Shown here one piece after another: positions 1 to 9,366 of a DNA stretch of 50,213 nucleotides. Made by a program: the position numbers and the translations under genes. Position 1 is the stretch's first letter. Each line of letters starts with the position of its first letter. This DNA is from Thermoplasmatales archaeon SG8-52-3 (GTDB lineage Archaea; Thermoplasmatota; E2; DHVEG-1). Under the pieces are notes generated by a model that saw only the letters and a list, made by a program, of their open reading frames with translations, searched no databases and was not told where the DNA came from. The DNA lies in contig LSSG01000038.1 in the NCBI GenBank assembly GCA_001595915.1, positions 1 to 50,213 on the forward strand. The letters run 5' to 3'.

Positions 1-119
1 CCACCTAAGGGCAGATTATCCACGTGTTACTGAGCCGTCTGCCGAGGGCCGAACCCTCTCGACTCGCATGGCTTAGTCGAATCCCAATAGCAGTGACCTC
101 CGGCAGGATCAACCGGAAT
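1..119 (-). rRNA. rrs: 16S ribosomal RNA, 5' end only
   Basis: Read on the minus strand, the segment starts with the archaeal 16S 5' signature (ATTCCGGTTGATCCTGCCGG, mature end near 119) and continues through the conserved helices with a CACGTGGATAA block. The gene runs leftward off the window, so only about 119 nt of roughly 1470 nt are visible. It is far more GC-rich than its surroundings, as expected for rRNA in an AT-rich archaeon. Whether a 23S gene follows cannot be seen. A short reading frame over this stretch is a shadow of the rRNA. Confidence 0.97.
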
Positions 120-350
120 CTAACACACTATTATTGTTATTTTAATTGGCAGGTAAACCAAAATTCACCAACACATATCAATCGTCAGATTCAAGAGTGC
201 GCAAGATGCCCTTAGGGCATATTTTGTTTTCTTGAACCTCCACATCCATATTGTGGCCAAGGAACGAATTGACCCATTCATGGATGGTAAAATAACGTAA
301 TCTCATGGGTCGACCGGAATGGTCCTGGCCATAACCGAACTTTAGAAGTA
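120..350 (-). other. pre-16S rRNA leader with two hairpins
   Basis: This lies between the inferred rRNA transcription start (about 350) and the mature 16S 5' end. Two stem structures are visible. One has outer arms at 254-263 and 323-331 (TGGCCA-type, one bulge) and inner arms GACCCAT at 271-277 with ATGGGTC at 305-311. The other has outer arms TTCAAGA at 190-196 with TCTTGAA at 230-236 and an inner ATGCCC-TTA-GGGCAT hairpin at 206-220. Archaeal pre-16S leaders form processing stems with the trailer; the trailer is outside the window, so the cleavage site cannot be assigned. No protein gene is seen between 120 and 432. Confidence 0.7.
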
Positions 351-364
351 ATTTAAGCTATATT

Positions 365-395
365 TAGTTTAAATATAAATACGTTTCGCCTTTTC
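365..395 (-). promoter_or_regulatory. 16S rRNA promoter (BRE/TATA)
   Basis: On the minus strand a purine-rich BRE-like stretch (GGCGAAACG) precedes a TATA box (ATTTATATTT, plus-strand 371-380). An archaeal start site about 25 nt downstream falls near 350, giving a leader of about 230 nt. This is the strongest TATA-like element upstream of the rRNA and sits just beyond the 3' end of the giant surface-protein gene, so the two minus-strand units are read in tandem. Confidence 0.65.
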
Positions 396-432
396 GAAAA
401 ATTAAAAATTCAATTCTAATAAATCCAAAAAT

Positions 433-3400
433 TTATTGTTGAACTAATCCAAAATTGAATTCAAAAAGTTCTGCAATTGTTGGCATACCAAGATATTTCC
501 TAATACAAAAGCTTACTCTGGCCTTTATAATGGTATATTCATTACCAAAATCTATCTCACACCAGTTTTTATTCTCAAAACCACCTTCATATATCTTATG
601 CCATGCATTATTATAATAAATTTCAACCTTTGTTTTATCACATCTATTTTCAATATATTTTGCATAAAACTTGATTTTATCACATTTTAAAGAGGAGGAT
701 AAAATAAGTTCCAAAGGATCTGTCCAATGCCAAGTAGATCCCCAATATATATCAGTGTAAGATGCAGTATTCAGGTTATTATCATGTGCATCATCTTCAT
801 TATTCCATTCAGATGGATTATTATGTCCTGAAGGTACAATCCACTTAGGATACAAAAAGACATCCATGTCATGAATTTCGCCTGCAACAATTTCTATTTG
901 CTCCTCATATGTAAAATAATTATCCATTTCAAATTTAACTGTATAAGTACCTGGTTCTAAGTCAATTGAATAATACTCATCAGATGAAGAAGGATAATTA
1001 TTGGGAAACTCTCCATAGTAATTAGTTGTTGTTACAATATCGTCCTCACTGGAAATTTCAATGGTAACTGTTGCTCCAATGATTACCTCGTTATTATCTA
1101 TTGCATCATAAAGAACTCCACGAAGACCTCCATAACCAATTGGTGGCAAATATATGTCTCCTAGATATTGATAACCGCCTTGGATTGCATTAAAATCATT
1201 AATAATAACTGAGCTAAAACCAGCTTTACTTGCAGTAATATCATATATTCCTGGTGGAACAATTAGTTTAAACTTACCATTTTGAAAACCTAAATATTCC
1301 TCAGAATAAGTATAATACCCACCTGGTTCAGCTACTATTAGGACATTTGATATTCCCTTATGAGTAACAAAATCCCTAATATATCCATGTAAATCTGCAT
1401 CTGTATCGTAAACTATAAACAGTTCACTTTCACAATCAAAATAACCATCTGCTTCAATGAAAATCTGAGCAGTACTATAATGTGTATTATAATCATAAGG
1501 AACTTCAAAAGCTATGAAACTTGCCTCACCATTGGAATTTGTATAGTTTGTTTTAACATTCTCAGTTCCATCAATATTAAATTGATGATATTCCACATAT
1601 GCATTGCTTACTGGATTTTTACTTGTGGCATTGTTTACAAATACTTTAAACTCATCAAATTCATATAATTTATCAATATATTCAATATCAACATCCAATG
1701 CAAAACCTTTCATAACAGTCATTTCTGCGATATTACTTTTAGCAGCAACGGTTTTTAATTGGAAATATACTTTTACATAATCTTCTTCATTTTCAAATAG
1801 ATTTGAAAAGTCATAATCAATTAATTCCTCGTAATTTATCCAATGATTTGGTTCTGAACCGGTATCCCAAATACCATCTCCATTCCAATCCCATCTCATC
1901 CATTGCAATTTGAACGCAAAACCCTCACTTTCTGAAATATCAAATGATACAACTGTATTTTCATAGGAAACCCCATATAGATTTCTATCAGGTATTGCTT
2001 TTGGGGTACAAGGCCATATTTCAGTTTCATGGTTACCAAAAATAAGTTTTGCAAGTCCGATATTTACAAAATCTATACTCCCACTTTTTCCCCAATCATA
2101 AGGCACCCAGAATTTCATTCCGAATAATTCTATTTCAACAAATTCACCCCAAATATAGAAATCATCTGCTTTCAATAACTCAATTTCAGCATAAAGTCCA
2201 ACATCTAAATCAAAATAATCCACATATTTATTTATCTTGACGGCAATATTTCCGATTTCTTCATTCTTTGTATCAATAAACATATGCCCATTTGCACTGT
2301 TATCAATTGGTTCAGGGTTTATATCGAAATGCAATGTAAGATATTTTTGTGGATATATTGTAAACAGACTATCAATATTTAATTCATCTAATTTTGTATT
2401 ATATATAATATCAAGTTGTTCCGTACAATTTGTAGTATCAAAAATTAATCTATGGGTTTGCGGTTGATCCTGCCACGAGGAACAATATTGTGAGAATAAT
2501 TTTTGTTCTTGACCAGAATCCCCCTTCCACTCAAATGTAATATTTATAAATCGTGAGAGACCCGCAATATCTACTGAACCATTTCCCCCAATTGTTAATT
2601 TGCCATCCAACATTCCAAGATACCATTCATTGAAATCAGCTTTTAATTCTACTAAATCAACAATGAATTTCCAATCACTTGTAGATAATTTGATAGAGAA
2701 CAAATCAAATTGTAATGGTTCATCAGTGGTAATTGAAAAACCTCTATCCCCTTGGCCTCGCTGACGAAGTAGAATTGTTATATCATTATCATAAACTCTA
2801 TCGGTTTTAAATAGTGATAAAGACAAACTAAATTTCCTAAGTTGCAAAACAAATCTTACAAAAGTTAATTCAAATATTCCATTATTAATTTTTAATTCCT
2901 TATCGAAATCATCATCTGTTATATTAATCCAGTTTGCCTTAAACTCTCCAGGTAGCATTGAGATTACACCAAATTCTATGTCTCTTTCTATTCTTAGAAA
3001 ATCTATTCCTTCAGAAAATTCAAGAACTGAAAATTCTAATTCCGCAGAGTTAGATATATACAAAGAACCACTATCATTATTCATTTCAAAATCAAAGTAG
3101 GTTTCACCAGGATAAACTATTGAAGCATCAAGGAATCTGATTTTATAAAAACCCTTTCTAAGCGTTAGACCTGTAAACTCACCAGTTACATCTTCGTTAT
3201 CAATAAAGATCCAGCCTTCTTCTTGGACTTGATCTATAAGCCAATAAAATGATATTTCCCCTGGTTCTAATTCCATTTCACCAATTGTCATAATTTTATC
3301 AAAACGGCTAATATAATGATTAACTATTTCTAATAATTCAAATGAACTTTTTTCAAGAATATTTAGACTAAGGAACGAAGAAGAATCGTTATCAGGAGCA

Positions 3401-6400
3401 GGTTCATAGTATAAACTAAAGTTTACATCAATTGAGCTACTAATTAAATCAATTCTTTGTAGTATATTAAAGACATCGAAGAATCTTTCAAATGTTATCT
3501 TCCATGAAGCAGCAATATCTGCTGTTAGATCGATATATTCTTCCTTCTTCCATTCTAGAATTAAATATTCATGATCATTTCTTCTGTAATCTGCGGTCAA
3601 AGATCTTAAACGGGTTCCTATTGGAATTTCTGTATTTGGTGTTATGAATCTAATATATGCATCCTTTAATGTAAAAGAACCATTCAAATCTGAATGACGA
3701 TCGAATTTTATACAGCCCTCACTTCCATTTCCAGATATCTTCATCTTCAAGAAATTATCTGAAGATCTATTCCATTTTAGTAATCCAATTCCTGCCTCAA
3801 AGTGTATCATAGATTGACCAGACCCTTCAATAGAACCTTTTAAACCTGATAGTTCAAACCAATCGATACCTCTTTCCGATCCTATATTCCAGTTGTATTC
3901 ATCTGATAAAATAAATGTTTGGAAAACAGCACAACCATTACTTAATGAAAATGAATCTAATTCAATTTTCAATGTTAAATTTGTATAATTATTTAACCTA
4001 ATATTATCAAATTTAAATTCAAATCCTTCGATCGAGAAAATAGACCCGCCATAATCTAACTCAAAAATATTTTCTTCTGAATCTAACAATAAATTATAAC
4101 TACCATCTAGAATAGATATTAAATCAGATCTAATATCAATTTTTTCAAAAGAATCGTTTATAAATTGGAAGATAAAATCTTCTATTTCCAAGCTCCGGTT
4201 ATTACTAGAAACAATTTTAACAAATCCATTCTCTTTATTCCACCATATATCAAAGGTTAAATCATCTGAATAAACTGTAAATATACCTGAAAGAAGTATT
4301 CTATTTCCAGTACTGTCAAATAAAACTTCAAAATCAATCGGATAATTTTCAATTGCCATATCAAATTTCAATTGTAAATGGTTTTCTTCGATTATAAAAG
4401 AAAATCCATCACCACCGGGAATTAGTGGTTCCCAACTATTGTTTACCAAATGATAGATACTTCCATCTCCATAAATCTGCAAGAATCCTTTATAGAGTGG
4501 ACGACTTGATAAATTGAGGAATACTTGGAATTTGTCTGCCCTTAATGAAGCATGATTCAAACGAATTCCTTTATCACTTTCAACAGAAGGAATTGTTATA
4601 TTTGAGATATTATTGAAAAAATCTATAATTTCATTTATTAATTCAGAGCTTACTTTTGATTCAATATTTAAACCTACAGTTGAGTTTTTGGTATCTATCA
4701 ATAAATAGTTTATACCATCCACATTTATTCCTGGATTATATTCTAAATTGAAATATTCTATTGCATTATCTAAAGATATGTTAAACTCAAAAATATTTGA
4801 AATTTCTGCTCCAATCTCAAAACCTTGTATTCTTTTTGTAACAAGTATTTCTAAATACAAACCAATAAATCCAAGGACAAATGAAAATCTTCCCTCACCT
4901 AATTTTAGATTATCTAGGTATGCTTTAGTATATTGATTATCAATAGGAAAATTGGGAAATTTAATATGTATGCTTCCTAAGTTGAAATAGGTATCAACAT
5001 CATTTTCAAACTTAAAACCTAGAAAAGATATGCTATTGTTTATTCTACCTAAAGGTATTATTATTTTTGAATAACCACTAAATGTAAGGTTTTCAATTTT
5101 AAAAGTAGTAGTTGGTAAACCTGAAAGATTTGGTAAAAATAAACTAAGTATTAATTCAACAAGTAAATCTACATTTTTATACTCAAATTCGTAAAGATCC
5201 AACTCTCCATTTATTGCATCAAAACCAAATGAAATATTTCCCCAAGAAACATTTACTTCTGTAGGAGTATATATTGTTTCTATATCTCTACTTATGTTTA
5301 AGAAACCAAATTTAGCCGTACCGATAGTTTTTGCTGCAATTTTTATACTTCCAATAGGTGTTGTTGCTGTTATATTTTTTATTTCAAAATCCAGTTCTAC
5401 ATCTGTTAATTCAAAAGATAATGTGAAATCTGATGAGTCGATAAATTTTGGTTTTTTTGTAATGTAGGAATTTATTGGTGTAGATAAATCTACATCAAAA
5501 CCAGAGTAACCTTTCAAATAACCTGATAATTTTTTAATTTCAAAAATTGTGGTATCATTCCTACCTAAGAAGAAGTACATATTTTCAATGCTTAAGTTAA
5601 TATTATTTTCAGAGTGAAAGATAAGAGATGAAAGATTCCTATCATCCCATATAGCTTCAAAGAATGCAGATTTATCCCCATGATCGAGATGAAAATCTTC
5701 TATATTTAATATCAATTCAACTACAGATGAATTAACTTCCTTTGAAAAATTAAATGAAAAATTAAGGTCAATATAGCTTTGTCCACCAAGAAGCTCTATA
5801 AAGAAATATCCAGATTCATTACAGGCTTCTTTAATATGAATATTTCCGTATAAATGTGGAACATAGAAGTCTATTATGTCCCCATAAAATATATGAAAAT
5901 TTTCTAGACCAAAAAACATACCTGAAACATTTATCTTTGTAATATTGTATCTTGATTTTTTTATTGTATACCAAGATATATTCAGACCACGGTTACCTGT
6001 CTTTGTTAGTATTTTTCCCTTGAATCCTCCTGTAATATTATTTATTGTAAACAATCGATAAGAAGAATAGGAAAAGTTTCCCTTAAAGTAGAAATATCCC
6101 CAAGATTTATCCTCAGCTATATAATAATCAAATCCGCCTGATTCACAAAAGAATTCAATAATTCTAGATGTATTTCCAACAAGTATTATATCTTGTGGTG
6201 GAGACCATATGCCATTGAAACCCAATGATACGTTATAGAGATCGATTCCATTTATAACATTTAGTTCACATAAAAACGTAATATTTCCCTCATCTTTAAC
6301 ATATGAGAAATTTACAAGTATACTACCATTTTTTTCTTTAAAAAGTCTATCTGCCTTGATTCCAAAATCCCCTGAATCAAGTTGAATCATCATATTGAAA

Positions 6401-7995
6401 TCTTCAAGAGTGAATGATTTACTAGCAAGAGAAAACTGAACCTGTTCGTTTAATAGTTTACCAAAGAAAATCTCAAATGGTTTGTCAAAGAATCTGGTCA
6501 AGTTGAATGATAAATTAAATGAGGTGTTTACTTTTGTATAAGATAAAGAAAATGTAACATCTACAGCACATCTTTCAAAAATAAAGTAGCCATCGTCTCT
6601 ATCAATTGATATTGAACAATCAATATTTTCATTTGATGCAATATTAAAATCAAATGATCCGTTCATAACTAATTCAAAATGGCCATTTAATGAAATACCA
6701 GTACCATCTGTATAAAAGCTAATGTCAACCTGTTTTTCTTTTAGGATATTTCTTTCCCAATCGATTCTAGCTTGGGTTGGTAAATCCTTAAAATATACAA
6801 AATTTCTCGGATTTGTGATATCATCACATATTCCTATTTCAGTGGGTGGATTTCCATGTACATCAAATTCTATATATCCCTCTTTACCTTGATCCACAGT
6901 AAAAGTAACCTTCTCTGGTAGGTCTTTAACATATCCATTTATTTGTGTGTTATTTTTTTCAAAAGAAACTGTCATATCAATTTTTGTTTTTTCAGATACT
7001 TCCCTTACAAATTCAAATATTCTTCCCCCAAGTAATCCATTTCCACCTATTGTAAGTTTTGATTTTACAGCAGGATCATACATTGTTCTTGAAATAACTT
7101 CAGATACAATATATTCTGCTTGAAAATTTGTATAACTTAATATTAGAGCAAGTTTTGAATTTCCAACACTGCTTCCGGGTTTTAATAATCCAACATGTTC
7201 AGGTCTTTCTCTTATTCTCCATATATTTGGTAGATATTTGTATGTTATTGAGCATTGACTTGGTATCTCTTCATCCTTAGGAGATTCATAACCTATTCGA
7301 ATACGATCTCCTTTTTGTTTTTTAAATAAGACCCCTGGAAAATATAGCTCTCCATATGCTTCAAAAGATGCATCAATATCTGGAAAGCCTTCAAGTCTTT
7401 TAATCAAATATTCAAAATTTACTGACACAGTTAATTCTTTTTCTAGAAACGGATATAATCGAATCTTGACACTGATATCATATATTCCATCTCCATTTAC
7501 ATCAATATCAACAAATCTATACAACTTAAGATAATGTTGTGACTCATATCCAGAATAATTTGTATAAAACATAAAAAGTGATGCTTGTACAATTCCCTTA
7601 TAAGTTAAATATCTTTTAATAGCATCAGATAGAGTATATCTTCTGAAGGTTTTTGGATCCCTATCTAATGTTATTTCATTTAATTGTTTATTATCATCTT
7701 CAGTATTTAATTGGTGATTTTTTTCTGATGCTTTATCTAATAAATCTCTTATTTTTTGTTTAATTTGTAGGATTCGTTCTTTTATTGTTGTTCCAGATAA
7801 ATCATTATCAATATTATTTTCTATAGCTTCAAAATCATCACTAGTTGATGATTTTGTTATAAATACACTTGAAGAAGAAACAGTATCCATTATTGTCATA
7901 ACTAGAAAAAATACTACAAATAAACTGATAACCTTTCTTAATTTTATTAAAAAGGCAATATTTAAATTATTTTCTTTTTTTGAGATTTTAGTCAT
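433..7995 (-). CDS. giant N-anchored surface protein (2520 aa)
   Basis: Function unknown. A hydrophobic segment at about residues 20-45 is a signal peptide or N-terminal anchor. Then come some 2000 residues of short alternating polar/hydrophobic strands without a domain I recognise, probably stacked beta-sandwiches. About fifty N-x-S/T sequons (counted by eye) point to a heavily N-glycosylated extracellular protein. Two DxNGDGxxD calcium-loop motifs sit near residues 168 and 2038. The C-terminal 420 residues are modular: an Ig/transthyretin-like domain (about 2100-2196), two carboxypeptidase-regulatory-like domains (about 2198-2288 and 2288-2385), and an F5/8-type discoidin-like carbohydrate-binding domain (about 2388-2515). 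The ATG at 7995 has a GAGG-type ribosome site close upstream. No frameshift interrupts the 7.5 kb, so the gene is under selection. It stands alone, between the 16S promoter and a candidate RNA gene. Adhesion or cell-surface scaffolding is an inference. Confidence 0.85.
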   Translation of the reverse strand: MTKISKKENNLNIAFLIKLRKVISLFVVFFLVMTIMDTVSSSSVFITKSSTSDDFEAIENNIDNDLSGTTIKERILQIKQKIRDLLDKASEKNHQLNTEDDNKQLNEITLDRDPKTFRRYTLSDAIKRYLTYKGIVQASLFMFYTNYSGYESQHYLKLYRFVDIDVNGDGIYDISVKIRLYPFLEKELTVSVNFEYLIKRLEGFPDIDASFEAYGELYFPGVLFKKQKGDRIRIGYESPKDEEIPSQCSITYKYLPNIWRIRERPEHVGLLKPGSSVGNSKLALILSYTNFQAEYIVSEVISRTMYDPAVKSKLTIGGNGLLGGRIFEFVREVSEKTKIDMTVSFEKNNTQINGYVKDLPEKVTFTVDQGKEGYIEFDVHGNPPTEIGICDDITNPRNFVYFKDLPTQARIDWERNILKEKQVDISFYTDGTGISLNGHFELVMNGSFDFNIASNENIDCSISIDRDDGYFIFERCAVDVTFSLSYTKVNTSFNLSFNLTRFFDKPFEIFFGKLLNEQVQFSLASKSFTLEDFNMMIQLDSGDFGIKADRLFKEKNGSILVNFSYVKDEGNITFLCELNVINGIDLYNVSLGFNGIWSPPQDIILVGNTSRIIEFFCESGGFDYYIAEDKSWGYFYFKGNFSYSSYRLFTINNITGGFKGKILTKTGNRGLNISWYTIKKSRYNITKINVSGMFFGLENFHIFYGDIIDFYVPHLYGNIHIKEACNESGYFFIELLGGQSYIDLNFSFNFSKEVNSSVVELILNIEDFHLDHGDKSAFFEAIWDDRNLSSLIFHSENNINLSIENMYFFLGRNDTTIFEIKKLSGYLKGYSGFDVDLSTPINSYITKKPKFIDSSDFTLSFELTDVELDFEIKNITATTPIGSIKIAAKTIGTAKFGFLNISRDIETIYTPTEVNVSWGNISFGFDAINGELDLYEFEYKNVDLLVELILSLFLPNLSGLPTTTFKIENLTFSGYSKIIIPLGRINNSISFLGFKFENDVDTYFNLGSIHIKFPNFPIDNQYTKAYLDNLKLGEGRFSFVLGFIGLYLEILVTKRIQGFEIGAEISNIFEFNISLDNAIEYFNLEYNPGINVDGINYLLIDTKNSTVGLNIESKVSSELINEIIDFFNNISNITIPSVESDKGIRLNHASLRADKFQVFLNLSSRPLYKGFLQIYGDGSIYHLVNNSWEPLIPGGDGFSFIIEENHLQLKFDMAIENYPIDFEVLFDSTGNRILLSGIFTVYSDDLTFDIWWNKENGFVKIVSSNNRSLEIEDFIFQFINDSFEKIDIRSDLISILDGSYNLLLDSEENIFELDYGGSIFSIEGFEFKFDNIRLNNYTNLTLKIELDSFSLSNGCAVFQTFILSDEYNWNIGSERGIDWFELSGLKGSIEGSGQSMIHFEAGIGLLKWNRSSDNFLKMKISGNGSEGCIKFDRHSDLNGSFTLKDAYIRFITPNTEIPIGTRLRSLTADYRRNDHEYLILEWKKEEYIDLTADIAASWKITFERFFDVFNILQRIDLISSSIDVNFSLYYEPAPDNDSSSFLSLNILEKSSFELLEIVNHYISRFDKIMTIGEMELEPGEISFYWLIDQVQEEGWIFIDNEDVTGEFTGLTLRKGFYKIRFLDASIVYPGETYFDFEMNNDSGSLYISNSAELEFSVLEFSEGIDFLRIERDIEFGVISMLPGEFKANWINITDDDFDKELKINNGIFELTFVRFVLQLRKFSLSLSLFKTDRVYDNDITILLRQRGQGDRGFSITTDEPLQFDLFSIKLSTSDWKFIVDLVELKADFNEWYLGMLDGKLTIGGNGSVDIAGLSRFINITFEWKGDSGQEQKLFSQYCSSWQDQPQTHRLIFDTTNCTEQLDIIYNTKLDELNIDSLFTIYPQKYLTLHFDINPEPIDNSANGHMFIDTKNEEIGNIAVKINKYVDYFDLDVGLYAEIELLKADDFYIWGEFVEIELFGMKFWVPYDWGKSGSIDFVNIGLAKLIFGNHETEIWPCTPKAIPDRNLYGVSYENTVVSFDISESEGFAFKLQWMRWDWNGDGIWDTGSEPNHWINYEELIDYDFSNLFENEEDYVKVYFQLKTVAAKSNIAEMTVMKGFALDVDIEYIDKLYEFDEFKVFVNNATSKNPVSNAYVEYHQFNIDGTENVKTNYTNSNGEASFIAFEVPYDYNTHYSTAQIFIEADGYFDCESELFIVYDTDADLHGYIRDFVTHKGISNVLIVAEPGGYYTYSEEYLGFQNGKFKLIVPPGIYDITASKAGFSSVIINDFNAIQGGYQYLGDIYLPPIGYGGLRGVLYDAIDNNEVIIGATVTIEISSEDDIVTTTNYYGEFPNNYPSSSDEYYSIDLEPGTYTVKFEMDNYFTYEEQIEIVAGEIHDMDVFLYPKWIVPSGHNNPSEWNNEDDAHDNNLNTASYTDIYWGSTWHWTDPLELILSSSLKCDKIKFYAKYIENRCDKTKVEIYYNNAWHKIYEGGFENKNWCEIDFGNEYTIIKARVSFCIRKYLGMPTIAELFEFNFGLVQQ

Positions 7996-8161
7996 ATGGT
8001 TATCCTCAAGATATGACAGTAGATATAATTTACCCCATTTTCCAAATATTTGAAATTTTCAAATTGATATGTATACTATTATATTTAATACTATATATAG
8101 CTTATTATACAATTATATAAAAATATGAATAGAGAAATTACCATATTAATTTGTTTATTGT

Positions 8162-8415
8162 TTTAAAAAAAAATTTGTCGCTGTCACCCAACAAAATAAG
8201 ATGTTGGGTGTAGCTACAATTCTATTCCAATAAAGCAGCAGTGGAATAGTACTGCAACGTATATCGCGACAATTTTTTGACACCATGGTTGTCCTCTTAT
8301 CATCTCTTGACTTTTCGTCTGATTGATCAAAGAGGGACCCTTGTATGATATCAATTTGTCACCTTGACCTTGCTTCTCCAATCATTTTAATCATGGAAAT
8401 CTTCGAATCAAGGTA
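8162..8415. ncRNA. candidate structured RNA, family unknown
   Basis: A GC-richer island inside a 468-base protein-free gap (7996-8463). The core is a closed three-way junction: outer stem TTGTCGC 8175-8181 with GCGACAA 8266-8272; hairpin CACCCAAC 8185-8192 with GTTGGGTG 8203-8210; hairpin CTATTCCA 8222-8229 with TGGAATAG 8242-8249. The second loop contains GCAG, which can pair with CTGC at 8252-8255 as a pseudoknot. A second domain has CCTCTT 8293-8298 with AAGAGG 8331-8336, and ACCTTGA 8361-8367 with TCAAGGT 8408-8414. Both ends of the core abut T tracts (T6 at 8273-8278 on plus, T9 on minus). A TATA-like stretch at 8426-8440 (minus sense) would suit a minus-strand RNA of about 240 nt covering both domains. 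I could not match it to RNase P, SRP, 5S or a C/D or H/ACA guide, so strand and family stay open. Confidence 0.45.
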
Positions 8416-8463
8416 ATTTTTAATATATAAAAAGTATTAATATTGGTTTTGGTAGGAAAATTG

Positions 8464-9276
8464 TTATCTATACATATTGATTTTTTTCTTTAAAATTAAA
8501 GCTTCTTTTCTTGAAGCTTTTGAAAAATTCATTGTTGTATCTGCATAAATAATTCCTCTTGAAGAGTTTATAATTGCATTTTCTTTGTTTTTATTTGTTC
8601 CAAATTTAATTGTCTTTTCAACATCTCCACCTTGTGCACCTATTCCTGGTATAAGCATAGGGATTTCATCACCTAAAATCTCACGTATTGTTTTTAATTC
8701 AGCTGGATATGTTGCACCAACTACAGCGCCACAAATACCTAAATTATCCCATTCGCGTATTTTGTTTGCTACTAATTCATATAATGGTTTTTTTGATATT
8801 TTTACATCTTGTAAATCTATTGCTGAAGGATTTGAAGTTCTACATAAAATGAAACTACATTTATCTCCGTACTCAAGAAATGGAACAATTCCGTCTTTTC
8901 CAAGATATGGATTGATTGTCACTGCATCAGCTCCAAATGTTTCAAACATACTCTGAGCATATTTTCTTGCAGTATTACCAATATCATTTCTTTTTCCATC
9001 AATTATAATCACAATATCATCTGGAATAAACTCAATAGTATTCTCTAAAATTTCTAAACCATTTTTTCCTAAAACCTCATAGAAAGCCATATTTAATTTG
9101 TATGCACATACAAGATCCTTAGTTGAATCAATTATTTTTTTATTGAATTCTAAATAAGGATTCTTACTATTTTTAAATAGATGTTTTGGCATCTTATCTT
9201 TATCAATATCAAGTCCGACACATAGAAGGCTATTATTTTTTTTAACAATTTTTTTAAATTTTACCTTGAAATTCAT
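8464..9276 (-). CDS. pyrF: orotidine 5'-phosphate decarboxylase
   Basis: Last step of UMP synthesis: decarboxylates OMP in the cytosol. The core D-x-K-x-x-D signature is present as D93-G-K95-R-N-D98, followed by the phosphate-loop region (VVGATYP, then PGIGAQGG). At 270 residues it fits the longer pyrF subfamily. An upstream TTG at 9285 also lies in frame, but the ATG at 9276 starts the conserved part directly. It is divergent from the glycosyltransferase at 9367; a symmetric TATA-like element at 9307-9316 lies between them. No other pyrimidine gene is in the window. Confidence 0.93.
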   Translation of the reverse strand: MNFKVKFKKIVKKNNSLLCVGLDIDKDKMPKHLFKNSKNPYLEFNKKIIDSTKDLVCAYKLNMAFYEVLGKNGLEILENTIEFIPDDIVIIIDGKRNDIGNTARKYAQSMFETFGADAVTINPYLGKDGIVPFLEYGDKCSFILCRTSNPSAIDLQDVKISKKPLYELVANKIREWDNLGICGAVVGATYPAELKTIREILGDEIPMLIPGIGAQGGDVEKTIKFGTNKNKENAIINSSRGIIYADTTMNFSKASRKEALILKKKINMYR

Positions 9277-9306
9277 ATGATTCAAAATTTTGTTAATAGG
9301 ATATCA

Positions 9307-9316
9307 TATATAAAAA
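9307..9316. promoter_or_regulatory. shared TATA-like element between divergent genes
   Basis: TATATAAAAA lies in the 90-bp gap between pyrF (minus) and the MJ1255-like gene (plus). Read leftward it places a start site close to the pyrF ATG, giving a leaderless or nearly leaderless mRNA. Read rightward it gives a start near 9335, about 30 nt before the ATG at 9367. Use in both directions is an inference. Confidence 0.4.
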
Positions 9317-9366
9317 GATACTATCTAGTTAGATATTTAATTGATTATAGAATACAGCCTAATAAA

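Noticed and set aside
24-215. Short plus-strand reading frame at the left edge
   Set aside because: It lies across the 16S gene and its leader on the opposite strand; no ribosome site or protein-like sequence.
2461-2476. Copy of the archaeal 16S 5' signature (CGGTTGATCCTGCC) on the plus strand inside the giant gene
   Set aside because: Only about 14 bases match; the flanks do not look like rRNA and the stretch encodes an ordinary part of the protein on the other strand. A chance match, though a 16S forward primer could bind here.
8281-8415. C/D-box guide RNA or RNase P RNA
   Set aside because: ATGAT and CTGA-like words occur but not in the right order and spacing, and the conserved RNase P and SRP core sequences are not found.
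8585-8956. 123-codon plus-strand frame opposite pyrF
   Set aside because: A shadow of the conserved pyrF coding sequence, without promoter, ribosome site or recognisable protein features. The other long antisense frames (for example 14140-14457, 24756-25094, 45201-45494) were dropped for the same reason.
9277-9366. Longer N-terminus for the MJ1255-like enzyme
   Set aside because: These 30 codons overlap the pyrF start region and the TATA element, and the family's conserved start is at the ATG at 9367.
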